The notes under the pieces were generated by a model. That model was not told where the DNA came from and did not search any database. It was given only the letters and a program-made list of their open reading frames with translations. Source: Kingdonia uniflora (Eukaryota > Streptophyta > Magnoliopsida > Ranunculales > Circaeasteraceae). From it: a stretch of DNA of 64,000 nt. The stretch is from the NCBI GenBank assembly GCA_014058105.1, contig JACGCM010002784.1, positions 930,001-994,000 of the forward strand. Direction: 5' to 3'. Below, piece after piece: positions 34,901 to 42,813 of the stretch (position 1 is the stretch's first letter; each line of letters starts with the position of its first letter). Position numbers and translations under genes: made by a program.

Positions 34901-37900
34901 AAGGGAGGGAGCTCCAGAAATCATTTATTCATTCGTCTTCAGCAATTACTAAAAAGAAATTTATGACCCTTTTTTTCTGGGAGAAGGATTGCTTGTACTA
35001 TTTTTTCTACACTAATCCACATGACTGGGAGGGAGGAAAAGCCTCATAGTAACTAAAAGAAAGGACATTTTCCATTGATTTTTGAATATTTGTTGCCTCT
35101 TCTATTGGTTTTCCGTTACCAGTTCTAAACATATCTTTTTTTTCTGGAATTCAGAGGAAGAAACTGATCAATACAGGCTTCCAACTAAACACAATATGAG
35201 GATGGCATTGTATTGGCTTGTGCAAGGCTGTCAGCCTGGAGACTCTCTAGTATTTCATTATTCTGGTCATGGTTCACGGCAGAGGAACTATAACGGTGAT
35301 GAGGTTGATGGATTTGACGAAACACTTTGTCCGTTAGACTTCGAAACTCAGGGAATGATCGTTGATGATGAGATCAATACCACGATTGTCAAGCCTCTAA
35401 CTCATGGGGTTAAGCTTCATGCTATCATAGATGCTTGCCATAGTGGAACTGTTCTAGATTTACCATTTCTTTGCCGGATGAGTAGGTTAGTCCCCCATAA
35501 AAATCATAATGTAGCGGTAGCAAAAATTTATTATCATGTCTTAATGAAATTTGTGGACGTAGGAGTGGTCAGTACGTGTGGGAGGATCATCGGCCACGGT
35601 CAGGTGTATGGAAAGGAACAAACGGCGGGGAGGCCATTTCATTTAGTGGATGTGATGATGATCAAACGTCTGCTGATACTTCAGTAATGCTTTTCATGCT
35701 CAGTAACTAGATACCCTTCTTTTAATTACTTATTGTAAGGGAAACTTGAATTTTGGAAATACCCTCATAATATGGATGATATGAAGTTAAAAATTGACGA
35801 TTTCTCACCCCACTCAAATTTTCCCCTCTCTGAATTGTCGAAATCCTACGTTCAGAAAAAGCAAATATGTTCCGAAGAGGGTGATTTTGTTGAGATATTG
35901 TTGGGGGTGTCCAAATTGACCAAAGCCTAGTTGGTATCGCAGAATAACCCGCAATTTAAGTACGAAGTATTTTTTTCTGCTTCCAGTACTATATATTCTA
36001 TAACAAGTAAGGTTTTCACTGCAAGCTAATATATTTGATGCAAACAGGCTCTATCAAAGATCACTTCAACTGGTGCCATGACTTATTGTTTCATCCAAGC
36101 ATTTGAGCGTGGGCATGGGGCAACATACGGGAGTATACTAAATTCAATGCGGACTACCATTCGTAATACTGGCAATGACCTAGGTGGTGGTCCTGTGACG
36201 TCGCTCCTCACCATGCTTTTAGCAGGTGGCAGTGTTGGTGGAGGGTTGAAACAGGTACAGACACTTATCATCACATATTGCTTGAAGTAATAATAATGTA
36301 GGGGATTTTAGATTAGTGTGCTACACCTATAAGATTAGTATTCTAGGACCCTACCTATAAGATTAGTATTCTAGGACGTTCCCTTGTTGAATTTCTCATA
36401 TATATTTTGTATTTTGTTGCACTCGTTGTAAAGGTTTTTTTGTGAGGCTTATGTCTCATCATAAGCCATTAAAGCATTTGGCTGAGAATCCTGGCCTGGA
36501 AAGTTCTTCGTGGCATTGAAAAATAACAGCACATGATATATTCGACGATCCTTTTCCTGCTCATCATATATCTTTACCATATTACTGTAATTGGAGCCAT
36601 GACCGTATAGTGATGTTAACGTAAACTCAAGTCGCTGAAGCGGAAACTTGAAGATTACGAAAACCTAATTGAAATTAAGGTTTTCTCTACTAAATTCAAA
36701 ACTCAATAAAAACTAAATTAGGGCTAAACATTATGCTCTATTCAATAACAACCCCGAAATAAAGTTACACCACCATTTTCTTATATAGGCATCAACCCTA
36801 ATCCTCTTACAATAGCAAGTCCCCTACCTCTCCAAATTAGAATCGAATTAGACATTAAATTAAAAGTAACTCCAATAGTTAAGCCCCTAATCTAATAAGC
36901 TAAAATAAAAAGACTATCAACGAGTGGACGACGTGCACTAGGAGTTGTTCATATCAAATCCCTTCGTCTTTAGAAGATTTCGGTCACGAAATTGGCAAGT
37001 TTTTGAACACCACGGAACTCGGAACTCTTTGTTGCGGCATACTCGTCTTCAAACCTCGAATTCTGCCTCAGAATTTTTCGTAACCCAAAGTCGTATCCAA
37101 GTGTGAGGGTACGATGTTGTCACCAATTTCCCTATATTGAAGAACGTTCAAAAATAAAGTAAACAATGGTATACGCTTCTCGAAATTAGATAAAATGTCA
37201 TCCCAAAATGGATCAACGAACTCTTTCTTAATGACATCATCATCTGGATATTCGTCAAATATTTGGGGTTTATCCCAATCAATGAGTGAAATAAATTCAC
37301 AATCCTGTGTAAAAATACGATTCCCGAGAGCCTGGTTTGATACATGATTTGCCCGCATTTTGGGCTTTGTGCGCGACCCACATGAGGAAATCTGGTGGGA
37401 TGGGTGCTGGGACGGTTTGGGGTCACAACCGGGATTGTTTTTAAAGTCAAAAACTTCTTACCAAAATTTGAATTTTGAGGAAGTAGTTTGTGGGTTTGGT
37501 ATGAATTTAAAAGTGATGCTGACATCAGCACATGTGGACCACGTGAAGTGGTACTCGGGTTGAGTGGGTTCTTCACGGGTTGGGTGTGTTGGAGCTGCTG
37601 AAGTGGGTCAGTTGGAAGGGCTAGGTTTGACTTGGGCTTGGGCCTTGTATAATCACATGTTGTCCACGTGCCATTACTTTTTCTCCTTCACTATCTGTGT
37701 TTGCTTCTCTGCGCAAACCTGCAACAACCAAGGGCGGAACCAGGTTTTCGGTTTAGGTGGGGCTAAATCTTTGGGGGGTGGGTGGGTTCGGGCAAAAAAA
37801 TTTTAGGGTATATTAGAGCTAAGTTGAAGATTAGCTTTTACTAAAACTTGTCAAAATGACTTGAACAAAATTACATAGTGGTTTTCTTGATAAAATGAAA

Positions 37901-40228
37901 TTTATCCCTACAAAGAGGAAAGAAAAGGAAAAAAAAAACATTATACACATACCCAATATAGAAAACTTAATTCTACTTTGTTCTTTCATTTTTCAGGAAC
38001 CAAATAATTCTGAAGTTTGGGAATCCAATAATTTAATTTTAAGAAGGAATAAGACACAATATGTAGTTGCAAAAAACCTTGATTTTAAGAGATTAAATCT
38101 AAACAAGATGAAGTTTGAAACAAAATCTAAAAAGAAAAAAATATGCGTTCAAGATCAGAGGAGTGCAAACAACATAGGAATGTAATTGGGGGGGGGGGGG
38201 GGGTGGAATCACAAGATGGGGACGAAATTTGTAGCTTTAGAGAGAGAAATAGAGAGGACACTGCCATGTTTGCTGTTAAAGGAAGAGAAATTGGAGGAAG
38301 AGAACTTGGGAGTTGGGAACCAAGACTAAAAAAATATTTTTTTTTCAAAATTGTACCCCAGGCTATAGCCCAGGTAAGTCTGCTAGTAGTTCCGCCCCTG
38401 GCAACAACACCAACTTCTTCTCCAATCCTCATGGTCGGCACGGTCTAGTCTTGAAGCACAGTTTTGAGCGGCCTTTGGAGCGGGTTCGGCGGCTTGGGTT
38501 CCTGGATCTGGGCTTTACTTAAGTAAAACACGTGCTGGCCACGTGCTTCTCTTAGAACTTGTTTTCGTGGCTGTAACATCACATCTTCTTCTCTCTCGAT
38601 CGCGACTGCTACAGTTACAAACTCAACAACTATCTTCCTTCTCGACTCGCAAATTTGCTAACACTAAACAGAGCTCCCCTTTCGGCATCAATACTGTGTA
38701 AAACTCCGGTTTTGGGTGTTCCCTGAACTCTGTTGAGAGCTCTCGACATTCCACTTTTGCCAATCGTAATTCCGTTTTCTCCCGAACTTGTAACTGTGAC
38801 GATTTGGGTTCCAACTTGGGATTCAATTGGATTTGGTTACCAACTGGTTTCAGAAATATGATCTTCCCATTTTTGTGACATGTCTCTCGAATTGGTAACT
38901 TCTGCAATTTCACCCGTGAGATCTCCATGACCGACATCGTTGTCTAGATCTGGCTCAGGGATAGGTTTCGGTCTACGTTGGATCTTTAGTAGTTTATAAC
39001 CCACGCTCCACCCACGTGAGCAACTTCGCACGCTTGAATCTTGTGCATCTTCTTCACTCGCGAACCCTTCTTGCTCCTTCGAACCTACGATCAACCCATT
39101 GTCTAGGTCTTGTGTTGTTTCGACCGGTGACGGCGAAACTGTTGTTGGCCAAATTGGGCCTTAAGTTGAGAGGGTAAAAATCCTTTCGAAACCAAAACTT
39201 CGACTAGTTTATTGAACTTGGTATCTAACTTAGCGATGTCTTCTCCCCACAGTTTTGATCATCGTAACCATCTCATGGATTAGGAAATCTGAACTCCTCC
39301 CAAGGAAAATTTAATCGGCTTTGATGCCAATTTAACGTAAAGTCAAGTCGCGGAAGCGGAAACTTGAAGATTGCAAAAACCTAATTGAAATTAGAGTTTT
39401 CTCTACTAAATTTAAAACTCAATAAAAACTAAATTAGGGCTAAACCTTAAGCTTTATTTAATAACAACCTCGAAATAAAGTTACACCACCCTCTCTTTAT
39501 TTAGGCATCAACCCTAATCCTCCCACCTCTCCAAATTATAATCTAATTAAAATTAAATTAAAAGCAACTCCAATAGTTAAGCCCCTAATCTAATAAGCTA
39601 AAATAAAAAGACCGTCAACAAGTGGACGACGTGCACTAGGAGGTGTTCACATCAGATGTACTTTCACCAAGATTGAACCAACATTCCGGAATAATTTATA
39701 GAGTTGTTGGAGATGCACTCTATAGTCTTTATGTGTGGTAAGAGATTTGCTTTAATGTGGATGTCTGGCTTACCCAATGTGGGAATGATGGGCTCGCCTA
39801 ATGTTGTTTATTAGAAGCATTATGGGACCTTCCATCTTAGGCGTAGATCCTCATTTGGAAAAAACATAACCCAATCATTTTGGTTGCTCCTGGGTGATGG
39901 TGGTAGAAGAAAACATTTTTTGATTTTTTGTAGGTTGATAAGAGTTTGTGAGTTAGGGGTTCATGTCAGACGACTCAGACCCAATCTGATGGTATATTAA
40001 CCTCCAGTATCCAACTAACTATGGCTACTATATACAATATAAAACTTGAAATAGCTTTTAGTTCTTACTTATATTCTTCATTCTTTCTGGATTAACATAT
40101 CAGTGTGGCTAAGTAGCCTCCGTGGTGATAATAATACTGATCTGAGATTTTACTCATGCTCGGAACAGGAACCGCAGCTAACATCCTGCTCAGCCTTTGA
40201 TGTTTACTCAAAGCCATTCTCCTTGTGA
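16586..40228 (+). CDS. Type I metacaspase (LSD1 zinc-finger class), whole gene
   Basis: Metacaspases are Ca2+-dependent cysteine peptidases of family C14 that cut after Arg/Lys. AtMC1-type members promote hypersensitive cell death and protein-aggregate clearance. Joining 16586-16946, 35155-35485, 35563-35683, 36048-36254 and 40169-40228 gives 1080 nt, 359 residues plus TGA; every intron has GT-AG ends and codon phases match across all junctions. Visible parts: an LSD1-type finger with Cys12, Cys15, Cys30 and Cys33, a Pro-rich linker (about 45-72), the p20 domain with catalytic His159 (HYSGHGS) and Cys215 (DACHSG), and the C-terminal p10 segment ending in DVYSKPFSL. Length and 56-residue His-Cys spacing fit AtMC1-like proteins (about 367 residues). 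Intron 1 is 18,208 bp and intron 4 is 3,914 bp, both loaded with transposons. The reading frame looks intact; whether the long introns are spliced efficiently cannot be told from sequence. Confidence 0.9.
16947..18595. other. Metacaspase intron 1, first part
   Basis: No gene is supported. A 74-codon open frame at 17455-17679 (+) preceded by coding-like sequence from about 17370 has no family I recognise. A CT tract followed by a GT tract lies at about 18515-18552. Confidence 0.5.
18596..19170 (+). pseudogene. Dead duplicate of metacaspase exon 1 inside intron 1
   Basis: Two LSD1-type finger copies appear in tandem. The first (18596-18675) is VLVTCSSYKPT..., heavily decayed. The second (from ATG 18735) reads MVLVKCSSCRTPLP...IKCALSQA then TGA; its last zinc cysteine is Ser. 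The Pro-rich linker follows (PPGPPPSPHDRNKDV, about 18940-18985), and after a disrupted stretch INDAKCMRYLLIN appears at 19086-19125, as in exon 1. So the whole exon-1 architecture was copied and then broken by a stop, a lost zinc ligand and indels. No copies of later exons accompany it. It is either a partial tandem duplication or the remains of a second paralogue. Confidence 0.85.
19171..19565. other. Intron 1 spacer
   Basis: No gene or transposon end seen; AT-rich intronic sequence between the dead exon copy and the LINE fragment. Confidence 0.4.
19566..22010 (-). mobile_element. 5'-truncated L1-type LINE fragment
   Basis: On the - strand, decayed ORF2 C-terminal sequence can be read. First comes the post-RT segment (YLG near 21950, AIRRRASGWGGKML and LQGRIILIK near 21870-21800, then WSILTSTNDWASFMKANFF near 21600-21540). 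The zf-RVT region follows (MGHLFRKCTVWVMALF at 20351-20300, LWLAAEWGSLKGIWLARN near 20200). A T9 run on the + strand at about 19569-19577 marks the poly-A tail of the element. Endonuclease and most of the reverse transcriptase are missing, as usual for 5'-truncated copies. A hAT-type MITE (20671-21296) is inserted in it. Confidence 0.8.
20671..21296. mobile_element. hAT-type MITE nested in the LINE fragment
   Basis: A 626-bp insert with ends TAGGGCTGTACAC (20671-20683) and the imperfect inverted copy finishing ...GTGAACAACTCTA (21296). It is flanked by perfect 8-bp direct repeats CTCCCTAT at 20663-20670 and 21297-21304. The interior carries many inverted GGGTTTGG/CCAAACCC-type blocks and no coding sequence. 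Duplication length and the TAGGG start point to the hAT superfamily. Confidence 0.82.
22369..23065 (-). repeat. 3' LTR of the Tat element
   Basis: A 697-bp repeat beginning TGTAGGGGCG and ending CTACTACA. It is directly preceded by the target duplication GCATG and bordered on its inner side by a polypurine tract. Its partner is 33499-34207. Confidence 0.9.
23066..23078 (-). promoter_or_regulatory. Polypurine tract of the Tat element
   Basis: Read on the - strand this is GAGAGGGGACGAA immediately before the 3' LTR. It is the expected second-strand primer site and fixes the element's orientation. Confidence 0.75.
23311..23637 (+). CDS. Antisense ORF of the Tat element, 108 aa, unknown
   Basis: An uninterrupted 108-codon frame (MKIGYQKKMEE...) on the strand opposite to gag-pol, 245 bp from the 3' LTR. 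It is rich in Glu, Lys and Arg with a probable helix at residues 8-30 and ends CLWYWKNCPVCK; I do not recognise a family. A short stretch matching general TATA composition (GGTATAAATAGGG, about 23229-23241) lies 70-80 bp upstream, which would suit a promoter for an antisense transcript. It could be the first exon of the antisense gene continuing at 24885, or a separate small ORF. Confidence 0.45.
   Translation: MKIGYQKKMEETEVRMYEKYEELKRMYFGRGDLGAPLHDMVDLDREELTGRKREEAKGFTFWWTMFQQHLQSVTERSYALRSLAERLVKAEDGGKKCLWYWKNCPVCK
24885..27000 (+). pseudogene. Spliced antisense gene of the Tat element, broken
   Basis: The largest part starts at ATG 24885: an acidic N-terminus (MRTRGASRMRLIDEDDDE...) with a long Glu/Gly-rich stretch, then SPREKARLERFMTKHELEG. 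A frame change near 25373 leads into 25409-25648 (FNFWDVAPCQMNDNFYEMVR, EWFDVVSFYSKK, EKPWLFNL), and another frame change follows near 25640. Two introns with textbook borders lie on this strand: about 25733-25799 (AA|GTAAGT ... TTGCAG|AA) and about 26370-26460 (CAG|GTAAGT ... GTGCAG|AT). Downstream exons are charged and helix-rich (about 25930-26230, 26461-26980) with a few stops. Tat-lineage elements are known to carry antisense ORFs between pol and the 3' LTR; their function is unknown. The middle segment resembles the putative gypsy-type transposon domain (PF04195) in general character, but I could not confirm that. Confidence 0.6.
27215..27930. repeat. Tandem repeats of about 200-225 bp in the Tat 3' region
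   Basis: The phrase GTCGCCCCCAA starts at 27215, 27428, 27629 and 27854, giving periods of about 213, 201 and 225 bp. Each unit also carries TCTTTCGACTATTCATGC and AATGCATCCCCGAGTGT. Roughly three and a half copies are present. Tandem repeats in the 3' untranslated part of Tat-lineage elements are established and are known sources of satellite DNA. Confidence 0.9.
28006..31720 (-). pseudogene. Tat-element pol: protease, RT, RNase H, second RNase H, integrase
   Basis: Segments from high to low coordinate. Aspartic protease: LIDTGNAANVLF (31715-31680). Reverse transcriptase 31215-30547: AGFIREVKYADWISNIIVV, KKNGKIRICADF, then VYIDS where functional enzymes have YVDD or YIDD, so one catalytic Asp is lost. 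RNase H 30330-29794: CEQTFLELKTYF, YISKTLTPAETRYTKLE, ADFLADFP. Second RNase H about 29790-29460: FTDGFAGPNGSGIGIVL, NNEAVYEALL, FTDSQLV, i.e. the D, E, D catalytic set. Integrase 29254-28006: HEGNCGSH and CDKCQRHA zinc ligands, AIDLVGPFPKASG and CDNGPQF for the two Asp, and VEAINKT for the Glu in a shifted frame, then a GPY-type C-terminus (LVESWEGPYVM). Multiple stops and frameshifts; non-functional. Confidence 0.9.
31760..33488 (-). pseudogene. Tat-element gag
   Basis: The capsid region at about 32880-32500 reads, across stops, as a retrotransposon gag domain (YIRSFEQLSNLFISHFAFN, ETFENFTKRSLDKSRKVKN). A Cys/His-rich region follows at about 32160-32100 (ends CHNHKCNCHPTNKCYA), and a proline-rich tail leads to the protease. 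Upstream, coding-like sequence with a charged helix (QQFAQAEERHTNQLR and onward, 33480-33300) runs right up to the LTR with no leader or primer-binding site. Gag would form the virus-like particle core; this copy is broken by stops. Confidence 0.8.
33499..34207 (-). repeat. 5' LTR of the Tat element, inner end lost
   Basis: A 709-bp repeat matching 22379-23065. The terminal 10 bp present in the other LTR (TGTAGGGGCG) are not recognisable on the inner side, and coding-like gag sequence begins at once. The outer end CTACTACA is intact and followed by the target duplication GCATG (34208-34212). Confidence 0.88.
34213..35154. other. Metacaspase intron 1, last part
   Basis: No gene or defined repeat. 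It ends in a T-rich tract and acceptor TTCAG|AG at 35154/35155. Confidence 0.6.
35155..35485 (+). CDS. Metacaspase exon 2 (catalytic His and Cys)
   Basis: Residues 121-231. It encodes EEETDQYRLPTKHNMRMALY, then HYSGHGSRQRNYNGDEVDG with His159, CPLDFETQGMIVDDEIN, and AIIDACHSGTVLDLPFLCRM with Cys215. The acceptor is CAG|AGGAAG and the donor AGTAG|GTTAGT. The open frame runs past the donor, but homology shows that the continuation is intronic. Confidence 0.93.
35563..35683 (+). CDS. Metacaspase exon 3
   Basis: A 121-nt exon read as SGQYVWEDHRPRSGVWKGTN...CDDDQTSADTS, a block conserved in type I plant metacaspases. Acceptor GTAG|GAGTGG, donor TTCA|GTAATG. The frame used differs from the long overlapping frame of the upstream exon, so it is easily missed. 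Confidence 0.88.
36048..36254 (+). CDS. Metacaspase exon 4
   Basis: Encodes ALSKITSTGAMTYCFIQAFE, then MRTTIRNTGNDLGGGP and a glycine-rich segment ending GGGLKQ (p10 region). Acceptor AACAG|GCTCTA, donor AACAG|GTACAG. Confidence 0.93.
36255..36610. other. Metacaspase intron 4, first part
   Basis: Holds a short tandem duplication of about 28 bp (CCTATAAGATTAGTATTCTA twice, about 36326-36378). Nothing else recognised. Confidence 0.5.
36611..36956 (-). repeat. 3' LTR of the intron-4 LTR element
   Basis: Direct repeat partner of 39331-39654. Shared blocks include GAAGCGGAAACTTGAAGATT, AATAAAGTTACACCACC and ACGACGTGCACTAGGAG. Confidence 0.8.
37739..38400. mobile_element. hAT-type MITE nested in the intron-4 LTR element
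   Basis: Ends are CAAGGGCGGAACC (37739) and, inverted, ...GTTCCGCCCCTG (38400), matching the CAGGGGCGGA-type termini common in plant hAT elements. Perfect 8-bp direct repeats GCAACAAC flank it at 37731-37738 and 38401-38408. The 662-bp interior has no coding sequence and includes a G homopolymer near 38188-38203. Confidence 0.88.
39331..39654 (-). repeat. 5' LTR of the intron-4 LTR element
   Basis: Direct repeat partner of 36611-36956. A decayed tRNA primer-binding site adjoins its inner end at 39317-39330. Confidence 0.8.
39655..40168. other. Metacaspase intron 4, last part
   Basis: Intronic; no repeat or gene recognised. Acceptor GGAACAG|GAACCG at 40168/40169. Confidence 0.6.
40169..40228 (+). 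CDS. Metacaspase exon 5 (C-terminus)
   Basis: A 60-nt last exon read as EPQLTSCSAFDVYSKPFSL then TGA. It matches the conserved C-terminus of AtMC1-type metacaspases (EPQLT...F.VY.KPF.L). It is too short to appear as an ORF and was found by homology and by its acceptor site. Confidence 0.9.
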   Translation, partial: EPQLTSCSAFDVYSKPFSL

Positions 40229-40542
40229 CCGAATATGCTTGCAGTAAAGAAGCTCAGACTATACATCTGTCCGCAACTCACCCCGATGTTTCTGTACAGT
40301 TGGAAATGATTCTTCTGTGAAGGGTTTTGCTAAATGTTCAAACTCCATGCTTTGATTGATTTGGGTTAAGGCGTTGACAATGAAAATTATCTGGATTGTG
40401 GTTGACATCCTTTTCCTGTTATTTATACAAATGCTTTTAAGGTGTCATTATGTTTTTTTCATATCTATATTTTAGAAGTTTAGATTATACAGCTCAAGGT
40501 ATGATTTGAAACCAAGTAAAGTCGGTCATTTGTGTTAGGAAT

Positions 40543-40830
40543 TAATCTAATAGCAAGCAATCAGCATGCATACATGTAATAAACAAGATATGAGAGGGAG
40601 AGGGAGAGAGAGCCTTTTTATTATGATAAAAATAGTAGGTTGCAATTAGGGGAACCCTAGCTATATAAATAGAAGTAGCTCTTTTTAAAACTCTCTCCGA
40701 CAAAGACATAGCTTGTTGGTTAAGTTAGGATATGGGGCACCTCAACCCAGTTCAAGTCCCATAGAGGCCGAACCTCTCCTAAAGTAGCAAAAAACAAATG
40801 AGAAAGATGATGGTGGTGGTCAGTCTCCCA
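40543..40830 (-). mobile_element. Truncated Ty1/copia 3' end with LTR
   Basis: On the - strand an LTR (about 40782 down to 40543) begins with TTAGGAGAGGTTCGGCC and ends TCCTAACA. It matches the copia LTR at 45018-45263, which lies in the opposite orientation. Just upstream (40830-40810, - strand) is GGGAGACTGACCACCACC, also found at 52153-52170 near the 3' end of the copia interior. So this is a copia 3' end lacking the rest of the element. No target duplication resolved. Confidence 0.75.
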
Positions 40831-40887
40831 TAGCTTGTTGGTGATAAAGATCATGCAAACAAATGATACATAGAGTATCCAAAATCA

Positions 40888-41636
40888 TTAGTGTAAACTG
40901 ATTGTAATATCTTCATCTGGGATGACAGGTGGCTCAGTGCTCATTGTAAAAGACGGTGCCATTGTCGGACGTGTATTGTCGTCGGATGGGATTGGCAGAA
41001 GCTTACAAGAACGACGATTGTGTTCGTTTTTTCGACACCTACTGCAAAAGCTTAGTTTGGTAACAAGACCAAACATTTTTTCCCTTCTCTTCCTTTGCAT
41101 GGGAGGACGACTGGCTCAAACTGTTGAAATAGGAGTACGAACACGTGGATCAGTTTTTAAAATTTTCCACTGCTCAATTCCTCTTATAGGAATCCATATA
41201 GGTTCATAAACAGCCTTGTATGTATTATTTGTGAAGTACTCAGAGACACGTACAGTTGGATCAACATTAGCAAGATCCAGAGCACGCACTCCGTGTTCAC
41301 AAGGTATACCCATCGTTTGCCACCAACGACACGAACAAGTACCATCTTCAATATTTACAGAATCGGTTCTGCCATAACTAGTCATCTGCAAATGGTGACG
41401 TGATGTACAAACCCTGCAGGTTAGTGAATCCGCCACAAAATTTCTGCTCTCACAATGATCCGTAGCCCATGACGTTAAGCGAGCTTGAATCTTCTCAGCT
41501 TCCTCCCTATATGTGTAGGACATTTCTGAATAGATTCAACGCAATTCCACAATAAACACATGGATAGGGAGATCTCTTACTTTCAAAATAACATTATTCC
41601 AACTTTCAACATAATTTATGTAAGTGACTCCATGTA
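40888..41636 (-). pseudogene. MULE transposase C-terminus, left arm of palindrome
   Basis: Inverted, almost identical copy of 42088-42813. Read on the - strand it gives YVESWNNVILKVRDLPIH, a stop, then 41523-41116 with the SWIM zinc finger (CSCRWWQTMGIPCEH), a TGA, and 41100-40888 with the zinc knuckle CSRCRKNEHNRRSC. The SWIM finger and terminal knuckle are typical of MuDR-type transposases; the catalytic DDE core is missing. Differences from the right arm include S for L near the end of the SWIM frame, E for G in the knuckle, and a deletion of about 74 bp upstream. Confidence 0.88.
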
Positions 41637-42087
41637 AAAGGAATAATAAAGAACTGATGATAAATAATGGCAAAAAAATAATAAATAAGAATGTAAATGG
41701 AGTTATAATGACTATTTTTCATATAACAAATGATAAGTTGAGCAATACAGAGTGACAACATACCTACTCATTGAAATGTATAAATTAGACTATATTTCCT
41801 TAGGAATACCTAGTATGTATTGGAGACCCACTAAATCTGTATTCCGGATAGTATTCATGTGTTTATCAAAATCAATGCTGGTTAGGGTCTCTGCTGCCAT
41901 CCTAAATGCAATCCTCATACTAGATATAATGTGTTTTTTGCCATATGTGTTTTTTGCCATTATTTATCATCAGTTCTTTATTATTCCTTTTACATTTGTA
42001 TGATCCCATTTGTCATCTGTGTATGCTTTTTGGCTTTTGATTTCTATGGTTTGTCATTAATTCAGATATGGAGTCACTTACATAAAT

Positions 42088-42813
42088 TATGTTGAGAGTT
42101 GGAATAATGTTATTTTGAAAGTAAGAGATCTCCCTATCCATGTGTTTATTGAGGAATTGCGTTGAATCTATTCATAAATGTCCTACACATATAGGGAGGA
42201 AGCTGAGAAGATTCAAGCTCGCTTAACGTCATGGGCTACGGATCATTGTGAGAGCAGAAATTTTGTGGCGGATTCACTAACCTGCAGGGTTTGTACATCA
42301 CGTCACCATTTGCAGATGACTAGTTATGGCAGAACCGATTCTGTAAATATTGAAGATGGTACTTGTTCGTGTCGTTGGTGGCAAACGATGGGTATACCTT
42401 GTGAACACGGAGTGCGTGCTCTGGATCTTGCTAATGTTGATCCAACTGTACGTGTCTCTGAGTACTTCACAAATAATACATACAAGGCTGTTTATGAACC
42501 TATATGGATTCCTATAAGAGGAATTGAGCAGTGGAAAATTTTAAAAACTGATCCACGTGTTCGTACTCCTATTTTAACAGTTTGAGCCAGTCGTCCTCCC
42601 ATGCAAAGGAAGAGAAGGGAAAGAATGTTTGGTCTTGTTACCAAACTAAGATTTTGCAGTAGATGTCGAAAAAACGGACACAATCGTCGTTCTTGTAAGC
42701 TTCTGCCAATCCCATCCGACGACAATACACGTCCGACAATGGCACCGTCTTTTACAATGAGCACTGAGCCACCTGTCATCCCAGATGAAGATATTGCAAT
42801 CAGTTTACACTAA
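42088..42813 (+). pseudogene. MULE transposase C-terminus, right arm of palindrome
   Basis: Reads YVESWNNVILKVRDLPIH, VFIEELR, two stops, then MSYTYREEAEKIQARLTSWA, the SWIM finger CSCRWWQTMGIPCEHGVRAL (CxCx-CxH), a TGA at about 42583, and MQRKRRERMFGLVTKLRFC with knuckle CSRCRKNGHNRRSC. Transposase recognises element ends and cuts DNA; only the C-terminal zinc-binding parts are present, so it is inactive. A MULE terminus follows at 43600-43833, in the position expected for the 3' end of a transposase gene. Confidence 0.88.

Larger units (their letters stand above)
36611..39654 (-). mobile_element. Non-autonomous LTR retrotransposon (LARD-like) in metacaspase intron 4
   Basis: Direct repeats at 36611-36956 (346 bp) and about 39331-39654 (324 bp) share over 300 bp. 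The outer bases are TGATGTTAAC on the left and GTTCACATCA on the right. Read on the - strand, the base after the right LTR begins TTGGCATCAAAGCC (39330-39317), a decayed match to the initiator-methionine primer site TGGTATCAGAGC, and a purine-rich AAGACGAAGGGA lies inside the left LTR (about 36971-36960). So the element is on the - strand. Its 2.4-kb interior has no recognisable gag or pol; short - strand frames at 37068-37358 and 38623-38937 have no clear family. A hAT-type MITE (37739-38400) is inserted in it. No convincing 5-bp target duplication was found. Confidence 0.78.

Noticed and set aside
35486..35687. Continuation of the open frame after metacaspase exon 2 (ending at 35687) as coding sequence
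   Set aside because: The reading frame stays open by chance through an intron. Homology and splice sites show exon 3 (35563-35683) is read in a different frame.
37068..37358. 96-codon - strand frame as a host gene
   Set aside because: It lies inside an LTR element interior, has no recognised domain, and is interrupted relative to neighbouring frames.
38188..38203. G homopolymer as a functional G-quadruplex
   Set aside because: A single uninterrupted run inside a MITE; may be a sequencing or slippage feature, and no four-tract pattern is seen.
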